Shown in pieces: positions 16,913 through 25,051 of a stretch of 64,000 nucleotides of DNA (position 1 is the stretch's first letter; each line of letters opens with the position of its first letter). The notes under the pieces were generated by a model. That model did not search any database and was not told the origin of the DNA. It saw nothing but the letters and a program-made list of their open reading frames with translations. The position numbers and the translations under genes were made by a program. The stretch spans positions 2,046,001 to 2,110,000 of the forward strand of contig NZ_AP019721.1 of the NCBI RefSeq assembly GCF_006742205.1. The letters are read 5' to 3'. Source of the stretch: Staphylococcus epidermidis (lineage in GTDB: Bacteria > Bacillota > Bacilli > Staphylococcales > Staphylococcaceae).

Positions 16913-17667
16913 GATTTCCCTCCTATAAAATTAAATTCATTCATGTAAGCTTCAGTCATCTTGCTTTGCATTGCTTTTTGCGAAGTTATGATGCTAAGTC
17001 CATCTAAAATTGGAACTCTTGCAAAATAAATTTGATTAAACTTTGATTGATCGACAAGCACATATTTGTGATTTGATAGTTTCATAGCTGTTTCTTTAAT
17101 CAAAGCTTCTTGTTCATCAGGGGTTGTTAATCCATATTTCACATCAATACCGTTCATTCCTATAAAAGCACGATCAAAACAATAACGTCTTAATGTTTCT
17201 AACGCGTTAGCACCAACTGTAGCCATTGTCGTAGGTTTAACTTGGCCACCAACCATTAAAGTTTTAATACCGTGCTTTAATAGTTCTTCAACATGTGTCA
17301 TTCCGTTTGTTACAACAGTAATATCTTTTGCCTCAATATATTGAATTAACTCAAAAGTTGAGGAACCCGCATCTAGAAATATACATTCATGATCTTGGAT
17401 ATCACATGCAGCACGTTTAGCGATTTCTTGTTTTTCACGTAAATTCTGAGTTCTTTTTTCAGATAACTTAGGTTCCTTAACTCGATTTTGATGAATTGTA
17501 GCACCACCATGTACTCGTTGTAATTTACCCATATTCTGCAACTTAGATAAATCTCTTCGTATAGTTGATGCACTACATCCTGTTCTATCAACTAAATCTT
17601 GAAGTGTTAAAAAGTCCTTTTGAGTTAATTCTTGTAAAATTAAATTCTGTCGTTTTTCTGATATCAC
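16909..17667 (-). CDS. fruR: DeoR-family repressor of the fructose operon
   Basis: A 252-residue regulator with an N-terminal DeoR helix-turn-helix (LQDLVDRTGCSASTIRRDLSKL, 17-38, then RVHGGA) and a sugar-phosphate-binding DeoRC domain (DAGSSTFEL, VVTNGMTHVEEL, FIGMNGID). In this group fructose-1-phosphate is the usual inducer. It begins with GTG at 17667, 7 bases after GGAGG. First gene of the operon, so it should regulate itself; two direct repeats upstream (17717-17748) are candidate operators. Confidence 0.92.
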   Translation of the reverse strand: MISEKRQNLILQELTQKDFLTLQDLVDRTGCSASTIRRDLSKLQNMGKLQRVHGGATIHQNRVKEPKLSEKRTQNLREKQEIAKRAACDIQDHECIFLDAGSSTFELIQYIEAKDITVVTNGMTHVEELLKHGIKTLMVGGQVKPTTMATVGANALETLRRYCFDRAFIGMNGIDVKYGLTTPDEQEALIKETAMKLSNHKYVLVDQSKFNQIYFARVPILDGLSIITSQKAMQSKMTEAYMNEFNFIGGKS

Positions 17668-17699
17668 TGCTATACCTCCCCTAATTCACTTATATTGTA

Positions 17700-17715
17700 A
17701 TGGCTACGCTTACAT
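17700..17715 (-). promoter_or_regulatory. cre site for CcpA in the fruRKA promoter region
   Basis: On the minus strand the 16-mer ATGTAAGCGTAGCCAT fits the catabolite-responsive element WTGNAARCGNWWNCAW at 15 of 16 positions. It lies 33 bases before the fruR start, in the leader or promoter, so CcpA should repress the operon in glucose. Confidence 0.75.
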
Positions 17716-17716
17716 A

Positions 17717-17748
17717 TTTCAATCAAAATCTTCCATTTTCAATCAAAA
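17717..17748 (-). promoter_or_regulatory. Direct repeats, candidate FruR operators
   Basis: TTTCAATCAAAA occurs at 17717-17728 and again at 17737-17748, exactly 20 bases apart (two helix turns), with a partial third copy CAATCATTTT at 17750. Such phased direct repeats are typical of DeoR-family operators. Assignment to FruR is inference from position. Confidence 0.6.
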
Positions 17749-17772
17749 ACAATCATTTTATGACAAAAATAA

Positions 17773-17796
17773 AAACACCTTTCAGATTAGGTGTTT
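17773..17796 (-). terminator. Terminator of the Cys-tRNA(Pro) deacylase gene
   Basis: AAACACCT (17773-17780) pairs with AGGTGTTT (17789-17796); on the minus strand TTTTTATTTTTG follows. It separates the deacylase gene from the fru promoter. Confidence 0.8.
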
Positions 17797-17897
17797 GAAA
17801 TGGATTGTATCATCACACTTTAAGACGTACATTTTAATTTTCAGAAATCATTTTCTAAGTATTAAATAATGTTGAAACATTAAATGTCTATATACGT

Positions 17898-18380
17898 TTA
17901 ATTCTGTGTAATAGATTCTACCTGAGCCTTTGTCATGTCAATTAAATCATTCACATGAATGATAATTTGCATTCCTCTTTGACCTCCGCTAATATAAACT
18001 TTTTCTAAATTTTTAGCGGAAGCATCAATCGTCGTTTTAAAGGAATGTTTCATACCGATAGGTGAACATCCTCCTCTAACATACCCTGTTACTTGTTTTA
18101 ATTGATCGAGAGGCATTAAATTCAATTTCTTTTCATTAACAACATGAGCCGCCTTCTTCATATCTAAGGTTTCATTAACTGGAATGACAAAAACATAGTG
18201 TTCATGATTGGAATTCTCTAGTACAAGTGTTTTAAAGACTTCTTCTATTTTAGCACCTACGAGTTGTGCAATCTCTTCTCCATGTTGATGCTTGTCAGTA
18301 ACTTCGTAAGTATTCATTTGATAATTAATTTTAGCTCTATCTAAAATCCGCATTGCATTTGTTTTTTTAGTTTTAGACAT
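17898..18380 (-). CDS. ybaK: Cys-tRNA(Pro)/Cys-tRNA(Cys) deacylase, YbaK/EbsC family
   Basis: A trans-editing enzyme that removes cysteine wrongly attached to tRNA(Pro). The 160-residue protein has the YbaK/INS fold with VFKTLVLE, the conserved Lys in DMKKAAHVVNEKKLNLM, the GYVRGGCSPIGMK loop and the late GQRGMQI motif. I chose ATG 18380 after AAAGGGTGAG; an in-frame start 8 codons earlier would overlap that ribosome site. Stands alone between terminators. Confidence 0.9.
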   Translation of the reverse strand: MSKTKKTNAMRILDRAKINYQMNTYEVTDKHQHGEEIAQLVGAKIEEVFKTLVLENSNHEHYVFVIPVNETLDMKKAAHVVNEKKLNLMPLDQLKQVTGYVRGGCSPIGMKHSFKTTIDASAKNLEKVYISGGQRGMQIIIHVNDLIDMTKAQVESITQN

Positions 18381-18454
18381 ATTCTCACCCTTTATAACAA
18401 TCATTCACATCTCATTTTAACATGAAAACTTTATTTCATTTACACTAACACTAT

Positions 18455-18491
18455 TAAAAAACACCCTTTCTTATATAGAAGAAAGCGTGTT
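18455..18491 (-). terminator. Terminator after the exported hypothetical protein gene
   Basis: On the minus strand AACACGCTTTCTT pairs with AAGAAAGGGTGTT across an 6-base loop and runs into TTTTTTAATAG. Confidence 0.85.
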
Positions 18492-18493
18492 AA

Positions 18494-18958
18494 TTAATGA
18501 TTATTGATGTTTGATGCATGTACAGTCCCACTTTTATTGACTTTAACCTTAGTTTGATGAAGTTTATTTTCACTAGAAAATACATATACTGAATGAAGCG
18601 ACTCGTTGAAAGTACGCTCTATATTATATTTTTTGCTTAAATGATTCTCAGCGTAATTCAAAGCAATTACTTTACATTCCTGTGGGTTGAAATCATAAGA
18701 TGCTTGCGTTCTTACACTTTGTTGATTTGTTTTATTAACATTCTTTTGGTGATCAGAGTTTTTTTCTGAAGCTTCAGCAACATGATTCATATTTAAGTTA
18801 GGGAATATATCGTTATGAGATACTGTTTTCACTTTAGTAAAAGTACAAATTGTTTTATGGACTTTCGCTAATGCATTTTGGTTTGTAGCTAAAAATAATA
18901 AAAGTACTAAACAAATTGATAAAATAACTGCAACAGAACTTAAAAATAAGTTTTTCAA
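18494..18958 (-). CDS. Exported or membrane-anchored protein of unknown function
   Basis: About 154 residues: a hydrophobic N-terminal segment (about 3-28, ending in ATNQNALA, a possible signal peptidase site), a polar Asn/Lys/Gln linker, and a C-terminal region with YNIERTFNESLHSVYVFSS and KVKVNKSGTVHAS. I see no known domain. AAGGAG directly touches an ATG (18964), so the TTG two codons later at 18958 has the better spacing (6 bases); GTG at 18976 is a third choice. It lies downstream of norA on the same strand but well separated by hairpins. Confidence 0.65.
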   Translation of the reverse strand: MKNLFLSSVAVILSICLVLLLFLATNQNALAKVHKTICTFTKVKTVSHNDIFPNLNMNHVAEASEKNSDHQKNVNKTNQQSVRTQASYDFNPQECKVIALNYAENHLSKKYNIERTFNESLHSVYVFSSENKLHQTKVKVNKSGTVHASNINNH

Positions 18959-19182
18959 TTTCATCTCCTTACCCACATTTCTCTTAAGATTTATTCTATC
19001 TTAACACAACAACTTTTAATAAAAGATATGTAGATTACAATTTAAATAGATTGTAATATTTGTAACACTAACATTAATATAGTTGTTATTTTTGTTACAT
19101 AAACCACTAATAACTCATAATCTTTTAAAACTTATATTTGAGATAACATCAACTTTACATTACAAGTTATAAAACAAAAGAA

Positions 19183-19219
19183 GTGGGACACAGAATTCGT
19201 CTTGAACACTGTGTCCCAC
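19183..19219. terminator. norA terminator, GTGGGACA-type hairpin
   Basis: GTGGGACACAG (19183-19193) pairs with CTGTGTCCCAC (19209-19219). On the minus strand it is followed by TTCTTTTGTTTT. It is part of a staphylococcal intergenic repeat that continues into 19225-19282. Confidence 0.8.
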
Positions 19220-19224
19220 CTCGT

Positions 19225-19282
19225 CCCCAAAACTTGCTCTGTCCGTAGAATTTCTCGGCGAAATTCTCTTTGTTGGGGCCCC
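19225..19282. repeat. Staphylococcal CCCCAA-TTGGGG intergenic repeat abutting norA
   Basis: CCCCAA (19225) pairs with TTGGGG (19273), and inside it GAATTTC (19248-19254) with GAAATTC (19260-19266). The unit reads ...AACTTGCTCTGTCCGTAG... and ends GGGGCCCCG just four bases before the norA stop codon. A diverged copy with the same inner hairpin is at 44198-44250. Such units are known as repeated intergenic sequence in staphylococci. Confidence 0.8.
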
Positions 19283-19285
19283 GTA

Positions 19286-20449
19286 TTAATTTGCTTCTTT
19301 ACGGCGTGACTTAAGTCCTTTTTCAATAAAAATAATGATAATTCCACTTAATGAAACCGCAATAGCCATATATAAAGGAAACTCTAAATTAACATCGAAT
19401 AATGCACCAGCTACAAGAGGACCTATAAAGTTACCCATACTGGTAAAAGTTGAATTCAATCCACCTGCAAAACCTTGCCGTTTGCCTGCTATATTCGAGA
19501 AGTAATTGGTTAAAGCTGGTCTAATCATATCAAAACCTATAAAAACAACAAAGCTAATAATCATAATCGTCCAATAACCGTTTGCAAGCACTAACATAAC
19601 GAGAACAATGGCTGAATATAGTAATGACCATGCAATAAAATTAAGTTCACTCATATATTTCATAAATTTATCAAAGAAGAATACTTGGAATAATGCGCCA
19701 AACACGCCTCCACCGATAATAGCTATCGAAATATCTTTAGGAGTATAATTTACTTTGTCAGCTGTATATAAAGAAAATAATGTTTCAAAAGCAGATAAAC
19801 CAAATGCTAATACAAGTGTTAATATGACTGGAGTAATAAATACTTTCCAATTAATTTTAGTGAATAATTCAGGTTGATATTGGTGGAATCCATCTGTAGT
19901 TGCTTTTTGAGGATTATGAATTAATAAAACTGACATAATGAATGCAACAACACCTAATGTTCCAGCAACATAGAAAGGTAATCTATGTGAAATTTCAGCT
20001 AAAAAGCCTCCAAATCCAGGTCCTAATATAAAACCTGAATTAATAATTGCCGACATGTAACCAAAGTTTTTAGCTTTATCAGCTCCTGGAGAAATATCTG
20101 CAATCATACCTGTTACACCAGGCATGACCATGCCTGCACTAAAGCCACCTAAAACACGTGAAATGATTAAAATGGTAAAACTTTGACCGGCTGCGAACAT
20201 AAATTCAGAGACAGCAAAGAATACTAAACCGATACATATAATTAATTTTTTACCCAATTTATCAGCTAGTGTCCCACCAAATGGTGAAATAATCATTTGT
20301 GATAATGCAAAAGCAGCAACTAGCATTCCTAAGTCACTACCTTTTAATCCTAAATCCTTCAAATATACAGGAAGTACAGGAATAACTAATCCAATCCCTA
20401 AAAATATAAGAAATATATTAAAATAAAGAATGAATAATTGTTTTTTCAT
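19286..20449 (-). CDS. norA: NorA multidrug efflux MFS transporter
   Basis: Proton-driven exporter of hydrophilic fluoroquinolones, dyes and biocides. The 387-residue protein has 12 predicted helices, motif A GTLADKLGKKLI after helix 2, and the drug/H+ antiporter motif C segment INSGFILGPGFGGF in helix 5. It aligns by eye over its full length with NorA of S. aureus (388 residues). GGGG and A-rich sequence precede the ATG. MgrA, a known norA regulator, is encoded 7 kb away at 27584. Presence of norA is normal for the genus; expression level decides resistance. Confidence 0.95.
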   Translation of the reverse strand: MKKQLFILYFNIFLIFLGIGLVIPVLPVYLKDLGLKGSDLGMLVAAFALSQMIISPFGGTLADKLGKKLIICIGLVFFAVSEFMFAAGQSFTILIISRVLGGFSAGMVMPGVTGMIADISPGADKAKNFGYMSAIINSGFILGPGFGGFLAEISHRLPFYVAGTLGVVAFIMSVLLIHNPQKATTDGFHQYQPELFTKINWKVFITPVILTLVLAFGLSAFETLFSLYTADKVNYTPKDISIAIIGGGVFGALFQVFFFDKFMKYMSELNFIAWSLLYSAIVLVMLVLANGYWTIMIISFVVFIGFDMIRPALTNYFSNIAGKRQGFAGGLNSTFTSMGNFIGPLVAGALFDVNLEFPLYMAIAVSLSGIIIIFIEKGLKSRRKEAN

Positions 20450-20678
20450 AGGAACCCCCCTTTTTTTCTAATATAGTAAGCATACCAATAATTTTGAAAT
20501 TTATCGCAAATTTATTTTTAATGTCCCACATAAGAACTTTACTTTACTAAAAGTTTCTACATTGTATAACAATTTAACGTGACATGACAATCATTTTGAA
20601 AAACTTTAATTTTTAAATTTCACTAAACTCTAATTTTTTAGTTAAAAATTTAACATATAATTAAACGAACCTGTATCT

Positions 20679-20864
20679 TCATAAACTTTCGACAAAACCT
20701 TTATCCAATTGACTAAAGTCTAATGAACATACGGTATAATTTTTCTTCGCTTTCACATCTGTATAAACAGAAAACACCTCAAATTGTTTGAAATGCCTCA
20801 CTGTAAAAGTTATCATTAACTCTCGATTATCAAACTCTATAGAAAGTAGTGCGTGGTTATGCAA
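20679..20864 (-). CDS. Possible small protein (61 residues) between norA and the DUF1361 gene
   Basis: Reads MHNHALLSIEFDNRELMITF and on to DKGFVESL, with balanced residue composition and staphylococcal codon use, unlike most chance frames here. It lies upstream of norA on the same strand and its first 6 bases overlap the start of the divergent gene at 20859. The ribosome site is weak (AACGAG). No family recognised. Could be a real small soluble protein or an antisense coincidence. Confidence 0.45.
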   Translation of the reverse strand: MHNHALLSIEFDNRELMITFTVRHFKQFEVFSVYTDVKAKKNYTVCSLDFSQLDKGFVESL

Positions 20865-21476
20865 TCTCGTTACTTTGCAAGAATATACTTTATTATCTTA
20901 TTTGTTATATCTATGACTGAATCACATATTTTTAACTTTATGACGTTAAATTTATTTTTAGCATACGTGCCATTTGAACTTTGTCTACTTTTAAAATTGT
21001 TCAAACCAGTCAAAGCTTTTGAATGGCCCTTATTTATTGTTTTCGGACTCATATTTCTATTATTAGTTCCAAACACATTTTATATGATTACCGATCTCAT
21101 ACACTTAAACCAATTTCAATTTAACTTTTTAGCTGGATTAAACATCACAGAATGGATTTATTTCACCTATTTAATACTTGGCGTACTCTTAGCAATATAC
21201 CTCACAATTCTTATATTTTTAGAAATTGCACATTTTACGTCTTATGTATGGTTAAATCGACTATTGATAGTTATATTAATGTTCTTAAATGGATTAGGTA
21301 TTTACATCGGTCGATTCTTAAGATTACATACTGTCTATTTATTAAATGCACCTTTAAAAATTGTGAAAGAGGTTTTTTTAATCATAGATGTTAAAGCGTT
21401 ACTATTTGTCGTTTTAATGGTGCTCATACAAGCAACAGTCATATTGTTTATTAAAGGGGTGAGATTATACCAATGA
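20859..21476 (+). CDS. DUF1361 membrane protein
   Basis: A 205-residue protein with about six helices. The conserved DUF1361 features are visible: LLLVPNTFYMITDLIHL (NTFYM.TD near residue 68) and GIYIGRFLRLHT (about 145). Function of the family is unknown. I start at ATG 20859; a GTG two codons earlier is possible and neither has a strong ribosome site. It overlaps the next gene by 4 bases and forms a two-gene operon ending at the terminator 21746. Confidence 0.8.
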   Translation: MQSRYFARIYFIILFVISMTESHIFNFMTLNLFLAYVPFELCLLLKLFKPVKAFEWPLFIVFGLIFLLLVPNTFYMITDLIHLNQFQFNFLAGLNITEWIYFTYLILGVLLAIYLTILIFLEIAHFTSYVWLNRLLIVILMFLNGLGIYIGRFLRLHTVYLLNAPLKIVKEVFLIIDVKALLFVVLMVLIQATVILFIKGVRLYQ

Positions 21477-21742
21477 TAATTGAAGTAATTTTAATGGTAT
21501 GTCTCATCATTATTCAACTTATGATAGGTCATTTATGGCATCAAATAGGATGGAGTTATACTAAAGCTATTTTATTAATGTGTTTACCGTTAGGGATAGG
21601 ATTATATTTGATGCAATTATTTTATTATGAGCCCCGTTATACAAATTGGGAAGTACCTTTGAAAACTAAATTAAATCTTAAATATATGTATATTTTAACT
21701 TTGTTAGAATATATTTTAATCTATGTTTGCTTTTTTATGTAA
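21473..21742 (+). CDS. Small membrane protein paired with DUF1361
   Basis: 89 residues with three hydrophobic helices; a middle loop reads FYYEPRYTNWEVPLKTKLNLK. Its ATG overlaps the stop of the DUF1361 gene (ATGA), so the two are translated together and may form a complex. I recognise no family. Confidence 0.7.
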   Translation: MIIEVILMVCLIIIQLMIGHLWHQIGWSYTKAILLMCLPLGIGLYLMQLFYYEPRYTNWEVPLKTKLNLKYMYILTLLEYILIYVCFFM

Positions 21743-21745
21743 CTA

Positions 21746-21790
21746 GATAAAGATCTGAACACCTATATACTGTTGTTCAGATCTTTTTTA
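21746..21790. terminator. Bidirectional terminator between the DUF1361 operon and photolyase
   Basis: AAAGATCTGAACA and TGTTCAGATCTTT form a 13-base stem followed by TTTTATTT on the plus strand and preceded by an A-rich stretch, so it serves both convergent units. Confidence 0.88.
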
Positions 21791-21791
21791 T

Positions 21792-23165
21792 TTAATCTAA
21801 TGCTTTGAATTCTGACATTACACGTTGTCTACTTTCTTTGTGATCAATCATTTGTTTAGGATAGTCTTTACCTATTTCAACACCTTGCCCCTTTATTTGT
21901 TGCTCGAATTTATGAGTATCGTGTAAATACTTAGCATCTACCTGATTTAATCTTGGAATGTAAGTTTTTATATATCGTGCATTATTATCAAAACGCTCGC
22001 TTTGTCTTATAGGATTAAACATTCTAAAGTATGGTACAGCATCTGTTCCAGTAGAAGCTGACCACTGCCATCCGTGAACATTTGAAGCTGCATCATAATC
22101 TATTAATTTTTGTTTGAAAAATGACTCACCCCAAATCCAGTCAATAAACAAATCTTTAGTTAAAAATTGAGAAACTACCATTCTCATGCGATTATGCATA
22201 AATCCAGTTGTTTTAAGTTCCTCCATTGCTGCATCAATAATTGGAAAACCAGTATTCCCATCTTTCCACAGTTTAAAATTCTCTTCATTATAAGACCATT
22301 TCAATTGTTGGTATTTTTCTTTAAAAGCAACATGAGCTGTTTCGGGATAATTGGTCATTAATACATAATAAAACTCTCTAAAAATCAATTCACGTATAAA
22401 AGTTTCGTAATTTTGTTCATTTTTATCATAATTTTGAAGTAAATCGTTGAAAACTTGTATAATATCTATCATTCCATAAGCTAAGTAAATACTTAGTTGG
22501 CTTGTTAATACTTCAGGCAAGTATTCCCTGTTTTCTTTATAATTTTCGATATCTTGAGATAAAAATTCAGACCAACGATTTTGAACATCACGTTCACTTA
22601 TACCATATGAATGATAATCTTCTTTAATTTTATGTTGAGATTTCACTACAACCTTTGAAATATCTTCTAAATGATAGTCATATTCATCTCTAATCATTAA
22701 GTAAGGACGCCATTTTCTATAAAAACTGGTAAATACTTTATATGGTTCCCCTTGTTTATTATGTGTTTTGCGGGGGTTAAAATAATGATTTGCTCTTAAT
22801 GATATTACTTGAATATTAGCTTGTTTAAATCGTTTCCTTTGATGTAAAATGTCATATTCTTCGTGATGATAACTCATAATATCACCTGCAACAACAACTT
22901 TGTCTATAGCTTGTTTTTTACAAAAGTCTATTAATTTATCATAAGACATCAAAAAGGGTTCTATATCATATCGTTGTAGTTCATACATAAACTTCTGTAT
23001 GGACCCATAATAGTATTGTGCTTTCTTTTTTGCTTCTTCTTCAAACTCTTCAGTTGGAATAATAAAATAACAATGATTTATAGATTCTTTATTACTATAT
23101 ATATAATCAAATAATGGATTATTATTTAGCCTAAAAACTCTATTTAATATGACACCTATAGCCAT
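21792..23165 (-). CDS. phrB: Deoxyribodipyrimidine photo-lyase
   Basis: Light-driven repair of cyclobutane pyrimidine dimers. The 457-residue protein has an N-terminal antenna-binding alpha/beta domain (1-130) and a C-terminal FAD domain with LIFREFYYVL, GNTGFPIIDAAMEELKTTGF, HNRMRMVVSQFLTKDLFIDW and the signature VHGWQWSASTGTDAVPYFR (about 365). Length and motif order are those of class I photolyases. Monocistronic, between two terminators. Confidence 0.93.
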   Translation of the reverse strand: MAIGVILNRVFRLNNNPLFDYIYSNKESINHCYFIIPTEEFEEEAKKKAQYYYGSIQKFMYELQRYDIEPFLMSYDKLIDFCKKQAIDKVVVAGDIMSYHHEEYDILHQRKRFKQANIQVISLRANHYFNPRKTHNKQGEPYKVFTSFYRKWRPYLMIRDEYDYHLEDISKVVVKSQHKIKEDYHSYGISERDVQNRWSEFLSQDIENYKENREYLPEVLTSQLSIYLAYGMIDIIQVFNDLLQNYDKNEQNYETFIRELIFREFYYVLMTNYPETAHVAFKEKYQQLKWSYNEENFKLWKDGNTGFPIIDAAMEELKTTGFMHNRMRMVVSQFLTKDLFIDWIWGESFFKQKLIDYDAASNVHGWQWSASTGTDAVPYFRMFNPIRQSERFDNNARYIKTYIPRLNQVDAKYLHDTHKFEQQIKGQGVEIGKDYPKQMIDHKESRQRVMSEFKALD

Positions 23166-23288
23166 TAGATTTTACCACCTAACATCAATTTTTTGTTATT
23201 CTCTAATACTAAATTCTATTTACATTCATATATTTTTTATACGATACATTTCAACTATTAAGATTAACTTGCCACGAGTTTATAAAAA

Positions 23289-23327
23289 ATGTCTCGTAAA
23301 GTTAAAATATTAAACTTTACGAGACAT
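23289..23327 (-). terminator. Terminator of sdcS
   Basis: TGTCTCGTAAAGTT and its complement AACTTTACGAGACA form a long stem (23290-23326); on the minus strand TTTTTTATAAAC follows. It lies 35 bases after the sdcS stop. Confidence 0.88.
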
Positions 23328-23361
23328 TTATAATTATCATTTTAATACCTAAATCTTTTAC

Positions 23362-24918
23362 TTACACTAAACCAAGCCATTTCCAATACGTTAAACTAAA
23401 TACGATAACTAAAATATAACCTACTATCGTTAAAGGTATACCTGTCTTTAAAAAATCCTTTACGGTAAAAGTCCCAGTACCATATGCAAGCATATTTTGT
23501 GGTGCACTGACAGGTAGTAGGAAACCAAAACTAATCACAAATTGTTGTATTAATACAAAACCAATAGCATGATCACCTAAATTTAGCGTTGAAGTCAAAG
23601 AAATAAACACAGGTATTAACGCAGAGGCTAAGCTCGTTGCACTTGCAAAACCTAAATGTATTAATATATTAAATAAGGTAATTAACGCAATAGTTGCTAT
23701 GATCGGTAAATGTTTAAGACCCATCAAACCAAATGTTTGATCACTTAACCATTGAGCGGCTCCTGTTTTAAGTAATACATTACCAAGTGAGATTCCTACA
23801 CCAAATACTATAATCGTCCCCCAAGGAATCTTCTTTTCAACACCTTTCCAAGTAATAACACCAATCTTTGGCATTAGCATAATACCTAGAGCAACTAGTG
23901 TAATCGAAGCTGAATCAATCGGATGCAATACTTTCTCAGTCGACCAGAAGAATAATAAAAGCACTGAAATCACAATTAGTCGCCATTCTCTATGACTGAC
24001 TGGTCCTAATTTATTAAGTTCCTTTTTAATTAACTCTTTTCCACCTTCAATTGCATCATGTTCAGGTGGCATAAACTTAATCATTATAAAATAAAGAGCT
24101 ATAGACATAATGATTGACCACGGCGCAGCATATAAAAACCACTCTCCCCATGATACATCATGTCCTAAATTTTGGTTAATAAAATTGATGGCTACAATAT
24201 TTTGTGCTGCAGCCGTTTTAATACCTATATTCCATATCGAAACTGCTTGTACAGCAGTAATAATTAATAATGAAGCAAGTCTACTATCCTTACTCACATT
24301 AAATGCAGCAATCATTCCCAGTAATATTGGGACAACTGCACCAGCACGTGCTGTAGCTGATGGTACAAAGAATGCTAGAACAATAGATACTAAAATAGCA
24401 CCAATGACTATATTTCTAGTTTTATTTCCAACAATTGATAGCACAAATAATGCAAGTCGTTTATGTAAATTGGTTTCCTGCATAGCTACTGCTAAAAATA
24501 ATGCTGCAGCTACAAGTGCTACGGCTGAGGTTGAAAAACCACTAAAAGCGTGACTAAGCGCGTTATTCGTTCCTAAAATATCGCTACCTTTTAGTATTAT
24601 GTCGCCACTTTTAGGGTTTCCAAGTTTTTCGGATAAATCTTGAACTGGACTTAAACCTAGTAAAAGTATCATTAATCCTAAAATTAATGTTGCAGAAACT
24701 GGATAAGTAACTGCTTCTGTAACCCACATAACTACAGCGAAAGCTAAAATAGCTAGTGCTGCTTTAGCCATTACAGGTAATCCTGCTGGTGTGGGTAATA
24801 ACAAGATTGTAATTAAAATAATAAAACTAATGATAATCCACACAGGTTTATAACTTTTTTTAGACTTTTTATCATGATATTTTTCAGTATGAGCTTGATA
24901 TTGGTCCCCTTTAGCCAT
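23362..24918 (-). CDS. sdcS: Sodium-dependent dicarboxylate transporter (SLC13/DASS)
   Basis: Takes up succinate, malate and fumarate with Na+. The 518-residue protein has a charged N-terminus, about 11 helices with two re-entrant hairpins, and the family motifs FSTSAVALVAAALFLAVAMQ, the SxTAR-like SATARAGAVVP (about 187) and the C-terminal SFGFLLPVSAPQNMLAYGTG (about 470), in place of the SNT motifs. Its neighbour downstream in coordinates is a malate dehydrogenase, consistent with use of imported malate. AAGGAG before the ATG; a cre-like element overlaps its promoter (24961). Confidence 0.93.
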   Translation of the reverse strand: MAKGDQYQAHTEKYHDKKSKKSYKPVWIIISFIILITILLLPTPAGLPVMAKAALAILAFAVVMWVTEAVTYPVSATLILGLMILLLGLSPVQDLSEKLGNPKSGDIILKGSDILGTNNALSHAFSGFSTSAVALVAAALFLAVAMQETNLHKRLALFVLSIVGNKTRNIVIGAILVSIVLAFFVPSATARAGAVVPILLGMIAAFNVSKDSRLASLLIITAVQAVSIWNIGIKTAAAQNIVAINFINQNLGHDVSWGEWFLYAAPWSIIMSIALYFIMIKFMPPEHDAIEGGKELIKKELNKLGPVSHREWRLIVISVLLLFFWSTEKVLHPIDSASITLVALGIMLMPKIGVITWKGVEKKIPWGTIIVFGVGISLGNVLLKTGAAQWLSDQTFGLMGLKHLPIIATIALITLFNILIHLGFASATSLASALIPVFISLTSTLNLGDHAIGFVLIQQFVISFGFLLPVSAPQNMLAYGTGTFTVKDFLKTGIPLTIVGYILVIVFSLTYWKWLGLV

Positions 24919-24960
24919 TTTAATCGTCTCCTTATTCTATGAATATATGTTCATTATATC

Positions 24961-24976
24961 AAGAAAGCGCTTTTAT
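24961..24976 (-). promoter_or_regulatory. cre-like site in the sdcS promoter
   Basis: AAGAAAGCGCTTTTAT matches the catabolite element at 14 of 16 positions and has the GCGC core. A TATAAT -10 for sdcS is at 24953-24958 on the minus strand, so the site falls between -10 and -35, a position where CcpA binding blocks transcription. C4-acid uptake would be off during glucose growth. Confidence 0.6.
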
Positions 24977-25051
24977 AAATCAACGAAAAAATACCCTTTA
25001 CACAATTTTCACAAAAATCTAACAATTTAAGATGTAGAACTTCATAATTAT

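Noticed and set aside
24110..24553. 147-residue plus-strand frame opposite sdcS
   Set aside because: Antisense of membrane helices; Ala/Thr/Ile bias is that expected from the complementary helix codons.
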